Notes: generated by a model from the letters alone, not told the origin. DNA of 64,000 nt from Actinomyces denticolens (GCF_002072185.1 NZ_MVIW01000007.1:1-64000), one strand, 5' to 3'. Shown: positions 25,521-36,340, counted from the first letter of the stretch. Made by a program: numbers and translations.

Positions 25521-26309
25521 TCACCCCCAGAGACCGGCCCGTTGGGCGAGGACGGCCAGGGCCACGGGGCCGGCGGAGGCCGTGCGCATGACATGCGGGC
25601 CCAGGCGCACCGTCATCGCGCCCGCGTCCTCCAGGGCGACGACCTCCTCGGCACTGATGCCGCCCTCGGGACCGACGATCACGCCCACCACGCCGTCTCC
25701 GGGCGGCGCCGCGCCGCTGATGGGCGCCGTCGCCTCCTCATGCAGGACGAGCACTGCTCCCCCGTCGTCGACGACGCCTCTCACCCACGCGGCGAGACCC
25801 GCGGTTCTCCTGGGCTCGGCCACCTCCGGCACGCGGGCCCGGCGCGCCTGCTTGGCGGCCTCACGGGCCGTGGCCTCCCAGCGCGCCCGCCCCTTGGCGG
25901 CCTTCGGCCCCGCCCACACGGAGATCGAGCGCTCCGCCTGCCAGGGGATGATGAGATCCGCCCCGACCTCGGTGGCGGTCTCCACGGCCTGCTCGTCGCG
26001 GCCGCCCTTGGCCAGGGCCTGGACGAGGGCCAGCCGCACGGGCGGCGCCGCCTCCGCCGCGCGCTCGATCACCCTCACAGCCAGGCAGTCCTTCGCGCCT
26101 CCCTCACCGGCGGCTGTCACCTCGCAGACCAGGCGCAGGCCCATCCCATCCACGAGATCCACGCGCTCACCGGTGCGCAGCCGCCGCACCGCGACGGCAT
26201 GACGGGCCTCCGGGCCGGTGAGGACGAGGGCGTCCCCCGGCCCGGCCACCGCGGCTGCGCCATCGGGTTCAAGGGTCTCGGGGCGGTAGAGGAAAACAGG
26301 CGCGGTCAC
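25521..26309 (-). CDS. rsmE: 16S rRNA (uracil1498-N3)-methyltransferase
   Basis: RsmE methylates N3 of U1498 in helix 44 of 16S rRNA. The 262-residue protein has the N-terminal PUA-like part (LTGPEARHAVAVRRLRTGERVDLVDG) and the SPOUT domain with ALAKGGRDEQAVETATEVGADLIIPWQAERS, VGVIVGPEGGISAEEV and LGPHVMRTASAGPVALAVL, which form the SAM knot. GTG 26309 is 6 nt after TAGGCT (26316-26321), suggesting a leaderless start shared in a divergent region with yggS. It normally follows dnaJ; here yggS is inserted between them. Confidence 0.94.
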   Translation of the reverse strand: MTAPVFLYRPETLEPDGAAAVAGPGDALVLTGPEARHAVAVRRLRTGERVDLVDGMGLRLVCEVTAAGEGGAKDCLAVRVIERAAEAAPPVRLALVQALAKGGRDEQAVETATEVGADLIIPWQAERSISVWAGPKAAKGRARWEATAREAAKQARRARVPEVAEPRRTAGLAAWVRGVVDDGGAVLVLHEEATAPISGAAPPGDGVVGVIVGPEGGISAEEVVALEDAGAMTVRLGPHVMRTASAGPVALAVLAQRAGLWG

Positions 26310-26370
26310 GATCCCAGCCTACGGCCCCGCTCCCGACCCATCGACGGGCAGCGGTGCTAGCGTCCCGACC

Positions 26371-27174
26371 ATGACCCCCGACCCGCAGGACATCCCCTCC
26401 GCCCCAGGCGCGCCCGCTCCCGACCAGCAGTTCACGACAGCGCTCACGCCCGAGGACTTCGCCCGCAATCTCGCGGCGGTCCGCTCCCGCCTGAAGGCCG
26501 CCGCCGAACGCGCGGGCCGGCAGGTCTCTGAGATCCGTCTGCTGCCGGTCTCGAAGACCGTCCCGGAGGAGCGGCTGCGCTCCGCCGTCGCCGCGGGCAT
26601 CACCCAGATGGGCGAGAACAAGGTCCAGGAGGCCAAGCGCAAGAGCGAGAACCTGGCGGACCTGCCCATCCACTGGGCGCTCATCGGCCATCTCCAGACC
26701 AATAAGGCCAGGGACGCGGCGGCCTTCGCCCACGAGTTCCAGGCCCTGGACTCCCTGCGCGTGGCGGAGGCCCTCGACCGCCGTCTCCAGGCCCTGGGCC
26801 GCCCCCTGGACGTGTACGTGCAGGTCAACTCCTCGGGCGAGACCAGCAAGTTCGGCCTGGAGCCCGCGGACGTGCCCGCCTTCCTGGCGGCGCTGCCCGC
26901 CTATTCCTCCCTGCGGGTGCGCGGGCTCATGACGCTGGCCGCTCACACCGACGATGCGGCCCGCGTCCGCGCCTGCTTCTCCACCATGCGCGAGTTGCGC
27001 GACGCCGGGCTCCAGGCGGGCACCGTGGGCGACGGCCTGCTGTCCATGGGCATGAGCGGCGACTTCGAGATCGCCATCGAGGAGGGATCCACCTGCGTGC
27101 GGGTGGGTCAGGCGATCTTCGGGGCGCGTCCCGGCCCCGATGCCCAGTACTGGTCGGGGGCGCGCCAGGCCTGA
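26371..27174 (+). CDS. YggS family PLP-binding protein (PLP homeostasis)
   Basis: This 267-residue fold-type III PLP protein buffers pyridoxal phosphate and affects amino-acid pools. The PLP Lys is Lys62 in LLPVSKT; MGENKVQEAKRK, HWALIGHLQTNKA, VNSSGETSKFGL, GLMTLAAH, LSMGMSGDFEIAIEEGSTCVRVGQAIFG are family blocks in order. It is longer than the usual 220-235 because of a 25-residue Pro-rich start. ATG 26371 lies 7 nt after TAGCGT (26358-26363) and has no ribosome site, so the mRNA is probably leaderless. Usually near ftsZ/sepF, it is here opposed to dnaJ and rsmE. Confidence 0.92.
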   Translation: MTPDPQDIPSAPGAPAPDQQFTTALTPEDFARNLAAVRSRLKAAAERAGRQVSEIRLLPVSKTVPEERLRSAVAAGITQMGENKVQEAKRKSENLADLPIHWALIGHLQTNKARDAAAFAHEFQALDSLRVAEALDRRLQALGRPLDVYVQVNSSGETSKFGLEPADVPAFLAALPAYSSLRVRGLMTLAAHTDDAARVRACFSTMRELRDAGLQAGTVGDGLLSMGMSGDFEIAIEEGSTCVRVGQAIFGARPGPDAQYWSGARQA

Positions 27175-27184
27175 CCCGACCCCG

Positions 27185-27204
27185 GGGCCCGCCCCGGCGG
27201 GCCC
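27185..27204. terminator. Bidirectional hairpin between yggS and dnaJ
   Basis: An 8-bp perfect stem GGGCCCGC/GCGGGCCC with a 4-nt loop lies in the 47-bp gap between the convergent genes and could end both transcripts. Confidence 0.6.
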
Positions 27205-27221
27205 TCCCTCCCCGCGGCGGC

Positions 27222-28403
<1,182 letters not shown>

Positions 28404-29468
28404 TCAGTCCTGCGGTCCGGCGAGGAACCGGGACAGGTAGCGGGCGACGGCGCGCACAGCGGCCATGGTGGCCGGGTAGTCCATGCGGGTGGGGCCGATG
28501 ACCCCCAGGTGGGCGACGGCGTCGCCGACGCCCGGGCCGTACCCGGCGGTGACGACGCTGGCCTCGGCCAGGGCGTCCTCGTGGTTCTCCGAGCCGATGC
28601 TCACGCGCATCCCGGAGGCGTCGGCCGAGTCCCCTGAGAGCAGGCGCAGGAGGACGACCTGCTCCTCGATGGCGTCCAGGAGCGGTCCCACGGTGGTGAA
28701 ATCGGGGGTGGCGCGGGCCAGATTCGCGGTGCCGGCCACGGCGATGCGCTCCTCGGCGTCGGGGCGCAGGGCGGCGACGAGCTCGCCGGTGACAGCGGCC
28801 AGCAGCGCGCGCTCGTCGAAGGGGGCCTGCTCCGCCAGGCCCGCCAGCACGGGGGCGACGTCGTCGGCCCGCCGCCCCACGAGGGAGGCGTTGAGGCGGA
28901 TCTTGAGATGCTCCAGGGCGACGGGGTCGATGACGCCGCGCGCGCCGTCGTCCCCCGGGTCGGAGCGGTCGCCCATGAGGGTGATGGTGCGCTGCTCGAC
29001 GCGCCCGGTGTCCGTGATGATGACCATGAGCAGGCGCGTGGGCGCCAGGGCCACGAGTTCGAGGTGGCGCAGCGCGGTCAAGCGCAGGCTCGGGTACTCG
29101 ACGACCGCCAGCTGCCCGGTGAGCTGGGCCAGGACCCGCACGGTGCGGACCACCACCTGCTCCAGGTCCACCGCACCGGTCAGCAGCGCGGAGATGGCCG
29201 CGCGCTCGGGGGTGGACAGGGGCTTGACGCGGGCGACCTCGTCGACGAAGAGGCGGTAGCCCTTCTCGGTGGGGACGCGGCCCGCGCTCGTGTGGGGCTG
29301 GTGGATGTAGCCCTCGTCCTCCAGGGCGGCCATGTCGTTGCGGATGGTGGCCGGGGAGACGCCGAGGCGGTAGCGCTCGACGAGGGCGCGCGAGCCGACG
29401 GGCTCACGAGTGCGCACATAGTCCGTGACGATGGCGGACAGGACTTTGAGACGGCGGTCATCAGCCAT
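28404..29468 (-). CDS. hrcA: Heat-inducible repressor HrcA
   Basis: HrcA (354 residues) represses class I heat-shock genes by binding CIRCE. The N-terminal winged helix contains [51 protein letters not shown]; the GAF-like and insertion domains follow, with [21 protein letters not shown] and the late motif [26 protein letters not shown] 29468 is supported by GGAGGAGG about 8 nt upstream and the family N-terminus. A CIRCE operator is 30 bp upstream, so the gene is autoregulated together with dnaJ. Confidence 0.96.
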   Translation of the reverse strand: MADDRRLKVLSAIVTDYVRTREPVGSRALVERYRLGVSPATIRNDMAALEDEGYIHQPHTSAGRVPTEKGYRLFVDEVARVKPLSTPERAAISALLTGAVDLEQVVVRTVRVLAQLTGQLAVVEYPSLRLTALRHLELVALAPTRLLMVIITDTGRVEQRTITLMGDRSDPGDDGARGVIDPVALEHLKIRLNASLVGRRADDVAPVLAGLAEQAPFDERALLAAVTGELVAALRPDAEERIAVAGTANLARATPDFTTVGPLLDAIEEQVVLLRLLSGDSADASGMRVSIGSENHEDALAEASVVTAGYGPGVGDAVAHLGVIGPTRMDYPATMAAVRAVARYLSRFLAGPQD

Positions 29469-29497
29469 GGCGCTGCCCTCCTCCCGGCTCTCATGCG

Positions 29498-29524
29498 TTA
29501 GCACTCTCGGTCGACGAGTGCCAT
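29498..29524 (-). promoter_or_regulatory. CIRCE operator (HrcA site)
   Basis: TTAGCACTC (29498-29506), nine spacer bases and GAGTGCCAT (29516-29524) match CIRCE (TTAGCACTC-N9-GAGTGCTAA) except in the last three positions. It lies between the divergent hrcA and DUF3097 genes. Confidence 0.93.
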
Positions 29525-29585
29525 CCTACGCCCGGCCCGGCGGGTCTCCCGTTCGCCCAGCGTGAGCCTCGCTACCGTGCCCGGC

Positions 29586-30632
29586 GTGACTCCAGTTCAT
29601 CCCCACCGCCCCCAGGCCGTCCCCGGTGCGACGGCGGCCCGCCGCAAGGCCCTGCGCGAGCAGGGCGCCGCCCGCGCGCAGCAGCACGCGGCGGGGGCCG
29701 CGAGGACCGCCGCGCCCAGGTCGGCCCCCGCGCCGTCGATGTCCGACCGCTACGGGGGCGACGTGCTCGCCGCGGACCCGCATCGAGTGGGCCCGCGCGC
29801 CATCCGCCCGGAATCGGTCCATGTGGCCGTCGAGCGCGGCATGGTGCTGGAGGACCGTGAGACCGGCTTCGTGGGGGCGGCGGTTGCCGTGGAGAAGTCC
29901 GGGGGGCGCCGGATCGTCGTCCTGGAGGACCGCCACGGCACGCGGCGCGGCTTCACGCTGGGCCCGGGCTTCTGGCTGGAGGGGCGCCCCGTCATCCTCG
30001 ACCCCCCAGCGCCGGCGCGCCGTGCCCCGAGCGCCCCGGTGAGCGCCGGCGGGAGGCGCCTGACGGCGTCGGGCTCCTACGCGGTGGAGGGCGAGCGCGC
30101 CCGCACGGCCCGCGCCTCGAGGATCTGGGTGGAGGGCAGGCACGACGCCGAGCTCGTGGAGAAGGTCTGGGGCGATGACCTGCGCCATGAGGGCGTCGTC
30201 GTCCTCATGCTCGACGGCGTGGACAACCTCGAGGAGGTCATGGCGCAGTTCGCCCCGGGGCCGGCCAGGCGGGCCGGCGTCCTCGTGGACCACCTCGTGG
30301 CCGGTTCCAAGGAGTCGCGGATCGCCGAGCGCGTCCGCTCCATGCCTGGCGGGGACAACGTGCTGGTGCTGGGCCACCCGTATGTGGATGTGTGGCAGGC
30401 GGTGCGCCCCGAGAGGGTGGGCCTGCGCGCCTGGCCCGAGATCCCGCGTGGAACGGACATCAAGCACGGGACGCTCGCGGCGCTCGGCTGGCCGCACGCC
30501 ACTCAGGCGGATGTGGCGCGGGGCTGGCAGCGGATCCTGGCGACGGTGCGCTCCTACAAGGATCTGGAGCCGAGCCTGCTGGGCCGCATGGAGGAGCTCA
30601 TCGACTTCGTCACCGCCCCCGGCACCGCCTGA
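29586..30632 (+). CDS. DUF3097 family protein
   Basis: This 348-residue cytoplasmic protein matches the actinobacterial DUF3097 family, function unknown. Recognisable stretches are SDRYGGDVLAADPHRVGPR, VEGRHDAELVEKVWGDDLRHEGVVVL, GVLVDHLVAGSKESRIA, VLGHPYVDVWQAVRP and IPRGTDIKHGTLAALGWPH. The acid-rich pattern EGRHDAELVEKVWG followed by LDGVD and VDHLVAGSKE is reminiscent of a TOPRIM-like metal site, which is inference only. GTG 29586 is chosen because TACCGT (29573-29578) ends 7 nt before it (leaderless); in-frame GTGs at 29562 and 29577 are alternatives. The first 40 residues are basic and Ala-rich. Confidence 0.85.
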   Translation: MTPVHPHRPQAVPGATAARRKALREQGAARAQQHAAGAARTAAPRSAPAPSMSDRYGGDVLAADPHRVGPRAIRPESVHVAVERGMVLEDRETGFVGAAVAVEKSGGRRIVVLEDRHGTRRGFTLGPGFWLEGRPVILDPPAPARRAPSAPVSAGGRRLTASGSYAVEGERARTARASRIWVEGRHDAELVEKVWGDDLRHEGVVVLMLDGVDNLEEVMAQFAPGPARRAGVLVDHLVAGSKESRIAERVRSMPGGDNVLVLGHPYVDVWQAVRPERVGLRAWPEIPRGTDIKHGTLAALGWPHATQADVARGWQRILATVRSYKDLEPSLLGRMEELIDFVTAPGTA

Positions 30633-30762
30633 GGGGTCCGCCGGCCGGCTCGCCGGGGCGGGCCGCGCCCCATTGTGGCGCGTCACGATCGCCAGGTGAC
30701 CTATTGGAGAGGCAGAATTGATGGGTCGTCCATCCTGACGGCACCGATGAAGGAGCACAACG

Positions 30763-32157
30763 ATGTCCTCTGCCGACCAGCGCCCCCTGGGATTCCTCTC
30801 CGCGCCCCCCGCGCTGCCCCGCCTGCCCGATCATGAGATCGCGCCCACCTACAGGAGGTGGAGGGCCAGCGCCTTCATGGGGATCTTCATCGGCTACGCG
30901 GGGTTCTACCTGATCCGCAACAACGTGTCGCTCGTGGCCTCGATCCTCAAGGATCACGGCATCATGAGCGCCTCGGATATCGGACTGGTGGCCAATGCGG
31001 TGCTCTTCGCCTACGGGCTGTCGAAGTTCTTCATGGCAATGCTCTCCGACCGCGCCAACGCCCGCTACTTCATGCCCCTGGGACTGGCGCTGTCCGCCAT
31101 CATGAACCTGTTGATCGCCTTCGTTCCGGCCCTGACGGCCTCGGTGGGACTGTTCGCGGTCCTCATGTTCATCAATGGCTGGTTCCAGGGCATGGGATGG
31201 CCCCCATCCGGGCGCGTCCTCGTCCACTGGTTCTCCACGCGCGAGCGCGGCTGGAAGACCTCGATCTGGAACTGCGCGCACAACGTGGGAGGTGCCGGGG
31301 TCGGCCTCATCTCCGCCTGGGCGCTGGATTCCTTCGCCTCCGACGACGCCGACTGGACCCCCGCGTTCTGGGCGCCCGCGCTCGTCGCGCTCGCGGTCGC
31401 CGTCGTCGCGTTCCTGCTCATCCGCGACCGCCCCGAGGCCATGGGCCTGCCTCCGATCGAGGAGTACGCCGACGATCCCGCCAAGGTCGAGGCCGACGAG
31501 GGCAAGGAGGACTGGCGCTCGCTGCTGTTCAACCACGTGCTGAGGAGCCGCGTCATCCTGCTCCTGGCGGTGACCAACGTGTTCGTCTACACGCTGCGCT
31601 ACGGGGTGCTCAACTGGATCCCGGTCTACCTGACCGACTACATCCATGGCGCGAACGTGAAGGACGGAATCCTCGGATTCGCGATCTACGAGGGCGCGGG
31701 CATCGCCGGCACGCTCCTGTGCGGGTGGGTGTCCGACCGCGCGTTCCGCGGCTGGCGCTCGGGCGCGGGCATCCTGTTCCTCGGCGGCGTGGGGGTGGCC
31801 CTCGTCATCTACTGGCAGCTGCCGCCGACGGCCCCCATGGGCCTGTTCTACCTGTTCATCGCGATCATCGGCGGGCTCATCTACGGGCCGGTGATGCTCA
31901 TCGGGCTTCAGGCGATCGATCTGTCCCCGCGCAATGTGGCCGGCACGGCGGCGGGCTTCACCGGCCTGTTCGGCTACCTGCTGGGCGCGACGCTCGCCTC
32001 CAGCGGCGTTGGCCGCCTCATCGACTACGCGGGCTGGAATGTCACCTACATGTGCCTCGTGGGGGTGGCCGTGGTCGCCGTCGTCCTCATGATGATCGTG
32101 GGCCGCGATGAGCGCCGCCTCCTGCAGGAGCGCTCCGCGCACGTGGGCGAGGGCTGA
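30763..32157 (+). CDS. GlpT/UhpT-type organophosphate:phosphate antiporter
   Basis: This 464-residue MFS transporter has twelve predicted spans and GlpT-family blocks: RRWRASAFMGIFIGYAGFYLIRNNVSL at the first helix, FAYGLSKFFMAMLSDRANARYF between helices 2 and 3, GMGWPPSGRVLVHWFSTRERGWKTSIWNCAHNVGG in the centre and GHIYGPVMLIGLQAIDL-like (GGLIYGPVMLIGLQAIDLSP) in the second half. It probably takes up glycerol-3-phosphate or another sugar phosphate in exchange for phosphate. GAAGGAG lies 6-7 nt before ATG 30763. It appears to be transcribed alone, with a bidirectional terminator after it. Confidence 0.87.
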   Translation: MSSADQRPLGFLSAPPALPRLPDHEIAPTYRRWRASAFMGIFIGYAGFYLIRNNVSLVASILKDHGIMSASDIGLVANAVLFAYGLSKFFMAMLSDRANARYFMPLGLALSAIMNLLIAFVPALTASVGLFAVLMFINGWFQGMGWPPSGRVLVHWFSTRERGWKTSIWNCAHNVGGAGVGLISAWALDSFASDDADWTPAFWAPALVALAVAVVAFLLIRDRPEAMGLPPIEEYADDPAKVEADEGKEDWRSLLFNHVLRSRVILLLAVTNVFVYTLRYGVLNWIPVYLTDYIHGANVKDGILGFAIYEGAGIAGTLLCGWVSDRAFRGWRSGAGILFLGGVGVALVIYWQLPPTAPMGLFYLFIAIIGGLIYGPVMLIGLQAIDLSPRNVAGTAAGFTGLFGYLLGATLASSGVGRLIDYAGWNVTYMCLVGVAVVAVVLMMIVGRDERRLLQERSAHVGEG

Positions 32158-32173
32158 GCGCGGAGGAGAGCGG

Positions 32174-32216
32174 GAGGCGCGGCGGCCGGTCCTTAGAGGA
32201 CCGGCCTCCGCGCCTC
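32174..32216. terminator. Bidirectional terminator between GlpT-like and nhaD genes
   Basis: A 19-bp stem with one mismatch (32174-32192 with 32198-32216, loop TTAGA) fills the gap between the convergent genes. Confidence 0.75.
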
Positions 32217-32248
32217 CGCCTGCTCGCCCCTGCCCGCTCGGATCCCTC

Positions 32249-33685
32249 TCAGGCGTCCTGGATGGCCAGGCGGCGGCCGCGCAGGATGAGGGCGGCGTCC
32301 CAGGCGAGCAGGGCCGCCGTGAGCAGGCCGCCCAGGAGCTTGACCCACAGGGGCTGGGCGATGAAGAGCATAACCATGGCGGCCAGGATCGGCACGAGGC
32401 GCGTGGCGGTCTGCACGACGTAGCCGCCGAAGGAGGGCATGGCGACGTCATCCGACTCGGCCACGGACTTGACCATGAAGTTCGGGCCGTTGCCGATGTA
32501 GGTGATGGCGCCGCAGAACACCGAGCCGAGCGCGATGGGCACGAGGTAGAGCTCGGGGACGCCCGCGACGAGCGCGCCGCCCGGGGACTCCACGACCTTG
32601 CCGACCTCGAAGAAGGTGACGTAGGTGGGGGCGTTGTCGAGCACGGAGGACAGGCCGCCGGTGAAGACGAAGAAGGTGATCTCGTTCATCGGCAGGCTCG
32701 GGGCGATCTCGTCCAGGTACTCCAGGGCAGGGATCATGGTGAGGAAGATGCCGACGAACAGGGCGGCGACCTCCGCGATGGGCCCCCAGGTGAACTGGTT
32801 GTCCTCGTAGCGCACGCGCTTGTCCCCCAGGAAGTAGGCGGCGGCCGCGGCGCCGATCATGATGACCTCGCGGATCGGCAGCCAGTCGCCGAGGGTCGCG
32901 TGGCCCTCCTCGATGGCGTGGACGTCGATGGAGGGCGCCAGTGCCACGGCGGCGATGATGACGGCGAACCAGATGAAGTTCACGGTGCCGCGCAGCCCCA
33001 GGGGCTCGACCTCGGACTTGTCGCGCTTGATGTTGGAGCTGGGCTCCTGGGAGTGGAAGTAGGTGTCCAGGGCGAAGTAGGACACCAGCAGCATCCCGTT
33101 GACGAACAGCCACTCGCGGAAGAGGTGGAAGGTCCAGGTGAAGGGGACGCCCCGCAGGAAGCCGAGGAAGAGCGGCGGGTCGCCCAGCGGCGTGAGCAGG
33201 CCTCCGCAGTTGGCGACGATGAAGATCGTGTACAGGACCGTGTGGACGCGGTAGCGCCGCTCGCGGTTGGTGGCCAGCAGGGGGCGGATGAGCAGCATGG
33301 CGGCTCCGGTGGTGCCCACGAAGGAGGCCAGGACGCCGCCGATGGCCAGGAAGATCGTGTTGTTGCGGGGCGTGGCCTCGATATCGCCCTTGAGGTAGAT
33401 GCCACCGGCGACGACGAAGAGCGAGAGCAGCAGGGCGATGAACTGCCCGTACTCGACGACGGCGGCGAAGACCCTCTGCCAGCCCAGGGCGTGCCACATC
33501 CAGGCGGCCACCGGCAGGCCGAGGGCCGAGGCCAGGATGAGCTGATTGCGGTTCCTCTCCCACCAGTGCGCGGTGGCGGGGATGAGGGGGAGGGTGGCGA
33601 TGCTCGCGAGCATCGCCACGAACGGAAGGGTGGACCACCAGGGCAGGTGCACAACGTCTCCTCTGATTCTCGGCTTGTCCGCCAC
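32249..33685 (-). CDS. NhaD-type sodium:proton antiporter (ion transporter superfamily)
   Basis: This 478-residue membrane protein has around 12 hydrophobic segments and the NhaD/CitM-like motif NCGGLLTPLGDPPLFLGFLRGVPF, where the discontinuous helices carry the ion site. A second matching region, SSVLDNAPTYVTFFEVG and GAITYIGNGPNFMVKSVAE, is the inverted-repeat partner, as in Na+/H+ antiporters of this type. The probable role is sodium extrusion and pH homeostasis; a carboxylate or arsenite transporter of the same superfamily is possible but less likely. Start is GTG 33685. Confidence 0.85.
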   Translation of the reverse strand: MADKPRIRGDVVHLPWWSTLPFVAMLASIATLPLIPATAHWWERNRNQLILASALGLPVAAWMWHALGWQRVFAAVVEYGQFIALLLSLFVVAGGIYLKGDIEATPRNNTIFLAIGGVLASFVGTTGAAMLLIRPLLATNRERRYRVHTVLYTIFIVANCGGLLTPLGDPPLFLGFLRGVPFTWTFHLFREWLFVNGMLLVSYFALDTYFHSQEPSSNIKRDKSEVEPLGLRGTVNFIWFAVIIAAVALAPSIDVHAIEEGHATLGDWLPIREVIMIGAAAAAYFLGDKRVRYEDNQFTWGPIAEVAALFVGIFLTMIPALEYLDEIAPSLPMNEITFFVFTGGLSSVLDNAPTYVTFFEVGKVVESPGGALVAGVPELYLVPIALGSVFCGAITYIGNGPNFMVKSVAESDDVAMPSFGGYVVQTATRLVPILAAMVMLFIAQPLWVKLLGGLLTAALLAWDAALILRGRRLAIQDA

Positions 33686-33718
33686 CCACCATAGCCGACA
33701 GCGTTAAACCGCCCCGTC

Positions 33719-34750
33719 TCAATCCACCCATCCGGACAGCGCGCCGCGGGCCTGCTCGACCAGCGCGGCCACGCAGCCGGGCGCGTCATTGCCCCAGGGG
33801 ATGTAGTGGAAGTCCCCTCCCCCGGCGGCCGTGAAGGTCCTCCGGTTGAGCTGGTCGATCTCCTCGAGGGTCTCCAGGCAGTCGGCCATGAAGCCGGGGC
33901 AGATGACGTCGACGCGCGGGCAGCCGGCCGCGCCCAGCTCTGCGGCGGTGTCGATGGTGGCCGGCCCGATCCACTTCGCGGGCCCGAACACGGACTGGAA
34001 GGTGATGCGGATGAGGCCCTCGGGGGCGGCGAGCCGCGCGGCGAGGAGGTCGGCGGTGCGCTCGCACTCGGAGCGGTAGGGGTCCCCGGCGTCGTGCATG
34101 GCCCGGGGGATGGAGTGGAAGGACAGCAGGAGGCGCCCGCCGGCGGCCGGGTCGGGTGGGCCATGGCGCTCCCAGTGGTTCTCGATGGCGGTGGCCAGGG
34201 CCTCGATGTAGGCCGGGGAGTCCGGGAAGGAGCGGATGGTGCGCAGCTCGGGCTGATCTCGGCCGGCGAGGATGAAGCGGGCCGCCTCGTCGATGACGCT
34301 GCCCTGGCTGGAGGCGGAGTACTGGGGGTAGGCGGGCAGGACGGCGATGCGCCGGCAGCCCGCCTCCATGAGCTCGCCCATGACGCGCCTGAGGGCCGGC
34401 TCGCCGTAGCGCATGGCGATGCGGACCTGGACGGCGTCGCCGAGGGCGCTCGCGAGGAGCTCGCCCTGGCGCTCGGTGTGGTGCATGAGGGGCGAGCCGG
34501 AGTGGCTGGTCTCCTGGCCGGGGCGCCAGACGGTGGCGTACTTGCGGGCCGAGCGCGCCGGACGGATCGTCAGGACGATGCCCTCGAGGACGGGCCGCCA
34601 GAGGAGGGGATGGGTCTCGACGACGCGCCGGTCGGTGAGGAACTCGCGCAGGAAGGGGCGCACGTGCTTGGCGGTGGGGGCCTCGGGCGTGCCGAGGTTG
34701 GCCAGGATGAGCGCTGGGCGGGAATCAGGGCGGGGATGTGCGGGGGTCAC
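33719..34750 (-). CDS. hemH: Ferrochelatase (coproporphyrin III type in actinobacteria)
   Basis: This 343-residue enzyme inserts Fe2+ into a porphyrin; in actinobacteria the substrate is usually coproporphyrin III. Key parts are ILANLGTPEAP, SGSPLMHHTERQ, LPAYPQYSASSQGSV, the metal-site His212 in LLLSFHSIP, and PGFMADCLETLEEID. GTG 34750 is preceded by GAGGACC. No other haem-synthesis gene is adjacent apart from hemW, a haem-handling radical SAM protein, about 270 bp upstream; a repeat element lies in the gap. Confidence 0.93.
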   Translation of the reverse strand: MTPAHPRPDSRPALILANLGTPEAPTAKHVRPFLREFLTDRRVVETHPLLWRPVLEGIVLTIRPARSARKYATVWRPGQETSHSGSPLMHHTERQGELLASALGDAVQVRIAMRYGEPALRRVMGELMEAGCRRIAVLPAYPQYSASSQGSVIDEAARFILAGRDQPELRTIRSFPDSPAYIEALATAIENHWERHGPPDPAAGGRLLLSFHSIPRAMHDAGDPYRSECERTADLLAARLAAPEGLIRITFQSVFGPAKWIGPATIDTAAELGAAGCPRVDVICPGFMADCLETLEEIDQLNRRTFTAAGGGDFHYIPWGNDAPGCVAALVEQARGALSGWVD

Positions 34751-34859
34751 GGGGTCCTCGACGGCGTGGATGGCTTCATGACGGAGCGACGCGATTCGTC
34801 ACCTCCACGAGATTACCCGATCCCGGCCGGGCCAACCGGCGCGGGCGCCGGCGCGCGAA

Positions 34860-34983
34860 ATGGCGAAGTTTGAGGATTGCTTTCCACCCGCGTCGCCCTA
34901 GCATCGCACGGATCCGTGGAATCGCGGGGCTCTTGACTGTTCAACAGCCTCGGATCTGCGAAGCAATCCTCAAATCTCGCCAT
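34860..34983. repeat. 124-bp inverted-repeat element A
   Basis: The ends are 23-bp near-perfect inverted repeats (34860-34882 with 34961-34983, two mismatches), reading ATGGCGAARTTTGAGGATTG inward from each side. The element is the same length as element B at 41548-41671 and aligns with it along its whole length without gaps when one copy is inverted. It lies between hemH and hemW. It resembles a miniature mobile element or a structured RNA. Confidence 0.85.
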
Positions 34984-35023
34984 ATTCCAGCCGCTCGACA
35001 GCGCGCCCCCGCCGGTGTCAGTC

Positions 35024-36340
35024 TCAGGCGGTGAGGGCTCGGGTGACGGTGTCGGCCATGAGGCGGCCGCGCAGGGTGAGGATGGCTCGCCCGCGCAGGG
35101 CGGCCGCGCCGTCGAGCAGGCCATCGGCGACGAGCCGGCCCACCACGGGCACGAGTCCCCGAGGGGTGCGCCCGGCGCCGGAGCCCGGCTCATCGCCGCC
35201 CCCCTCAGCCGGCTCCCCCAGTTCCGTCAGGGCGATGCCCTCGCGCAGGCGGATGCCCAGCATGATCCGCTCCAGGAGCCGGGAGTCGGCGTCGATCACC
35301 TCGTGCCCGGCCACCGGGAGCCCTCCGTCGAGCGCCCGCGCCGCCCAGGCCAGGGGATGCTTGGCGTTCCACAGGCGCACGTCGCCCAGATGGCTGTGCG
35401 CCCCGGGGCCGGCGCCCCACCAGTCCCAGTCCTGCCAGTAGGCGCGGTTGTGCCGGCACTCGTGGCCGGGCAGCGCCCAGTTGGAGATCTCGTACCACTC
35501 GTAGCCGGCGCCCGCCAGGAGGCTGTCGGCCAGCTCGTACTTGGCGGCCTCATCGTCGTCACTGGGCATGGGCAGCTCGCCGCGCTGCACTTGGGCCCAC
35601 ATGCGCGTGCCCTCCTCGATGACGAGGCCGTAAGCGCTCAGGTGATCCGGGCCGATCTCCAAGACGGCCTCGATGGAGCGCTCCCAGTCATCCAGGGACT
35701 CCCCCGGCGCGCCGTAGATGAGGTCGAGGCTCGTGCTCAGCCCCGCGCGTCGCGCCCAGTCGACCACCAGTGGCACGCGGGAGGGCTCGTGCGTGCGGTC
35801 CAGGACCCTCAGCACATGGGGCACCGCCGACTGCATCCCGAAGGACACCCGGGTGAAGCCGGCCTCGGCCAGCGCCGCCAGGCCCGCCTCGTCCACCGAG
35901 TCCGGGTTCGCCTCGGTGGTCACCTCGGCGCCCTCGGCGAGCCCGAAGGCCTCCCTCACGAGTCCGATCATCGTGGCCAGGTCTGAGGGCGGGAGCATCG
36001 TCGGGGTGCCACCGCCCACGAAGACCGTGGCGGCCCGGCGCGCGGGAAGGCCCGCGTCATCCATCGCGGCGCGGGCGGCGCGCAGTTCGGCGGCCAGGGT
36101 GCTCACGTAGTCGCTCGCGGAGGCGCCCCGCCCCATGTCGAGGTTCGTGTAGGTGTTGAAGTCGCAGTAGCCGCAGCGCACCCGGCAGTAGGGCACGTGC
36201 AGGTAGACGGAGAACGGGCGCGCAGCGCCATCGGCGCTCCCGGGCCCCTCTGCCCCGCGCCGGGCTCCCGGCACCGGCGCGGCCACCTCGGGCGGCAGGC
36301 CGCCGACAAGGGGCGGCCCCACGGGCTGGGCCGGGCTCAC
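35024..36340 (-). CDS. hemW: HemW-type radical SAM haem chaperone
   Basis: This 438-residue protein is a HemN-like radical SAM protein of the HemW clade that binds and delivers haem. The 4Fe-4S motif is Cys52-x3-Cys56-x2-Cys59 in YCRVRCGYCDF; GGGTPTMLPP, TTEANPDSVDEAGLAALAEAGFTRVSFGMQS and DLIYGAPGESLDDWERSIEAVL are clade-typical. It lacks the extra residues of true coproporphyrinogen oxidase HemN. GTG 36340 overlaps the upstream transporter stop by four bases (GTGA), supporting this start over the longer frame. The first 40 residues are low complexity. Confidence 0.9.
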   Translation of the reverse strand: MSPAQPVGPPLVGGLPPEVAAPVPGARRGAEGPGSADGAARPFSVYLHVPYCRVRCGYCDFNTYTNLDMGRGASASDYVSTLAAELRAARAAMDDAGLPARRAATVFVGGGTPTMLPPSDLATMIGLVREAFGLAEGAEVTTEANPDSVDEAGLAALAEAGFTRVSFGMQSAVPHVLRVLDRTHEPSRVPLVVDWARRAGLSTSLDLIYGAPGESLDDWERSIEAVLEIGPDHLSAYGLVIEEGTRMWAQVQRGELPMPSDDDEAAKYELADSLLAGAGYEWYEISNWALPGHECRHNRAYWQDWDWWGAGPGAHSHLGDVRLWNAKHPLAWAARALDGGLPVAGHEVIDADSRLLERIMLGIRLREGIALTELGEPAEGGGDEPGSGAGRTPRGLVPVVGRLVADGLLDGAAALRGRAILTLRGRLMADTVTRALTA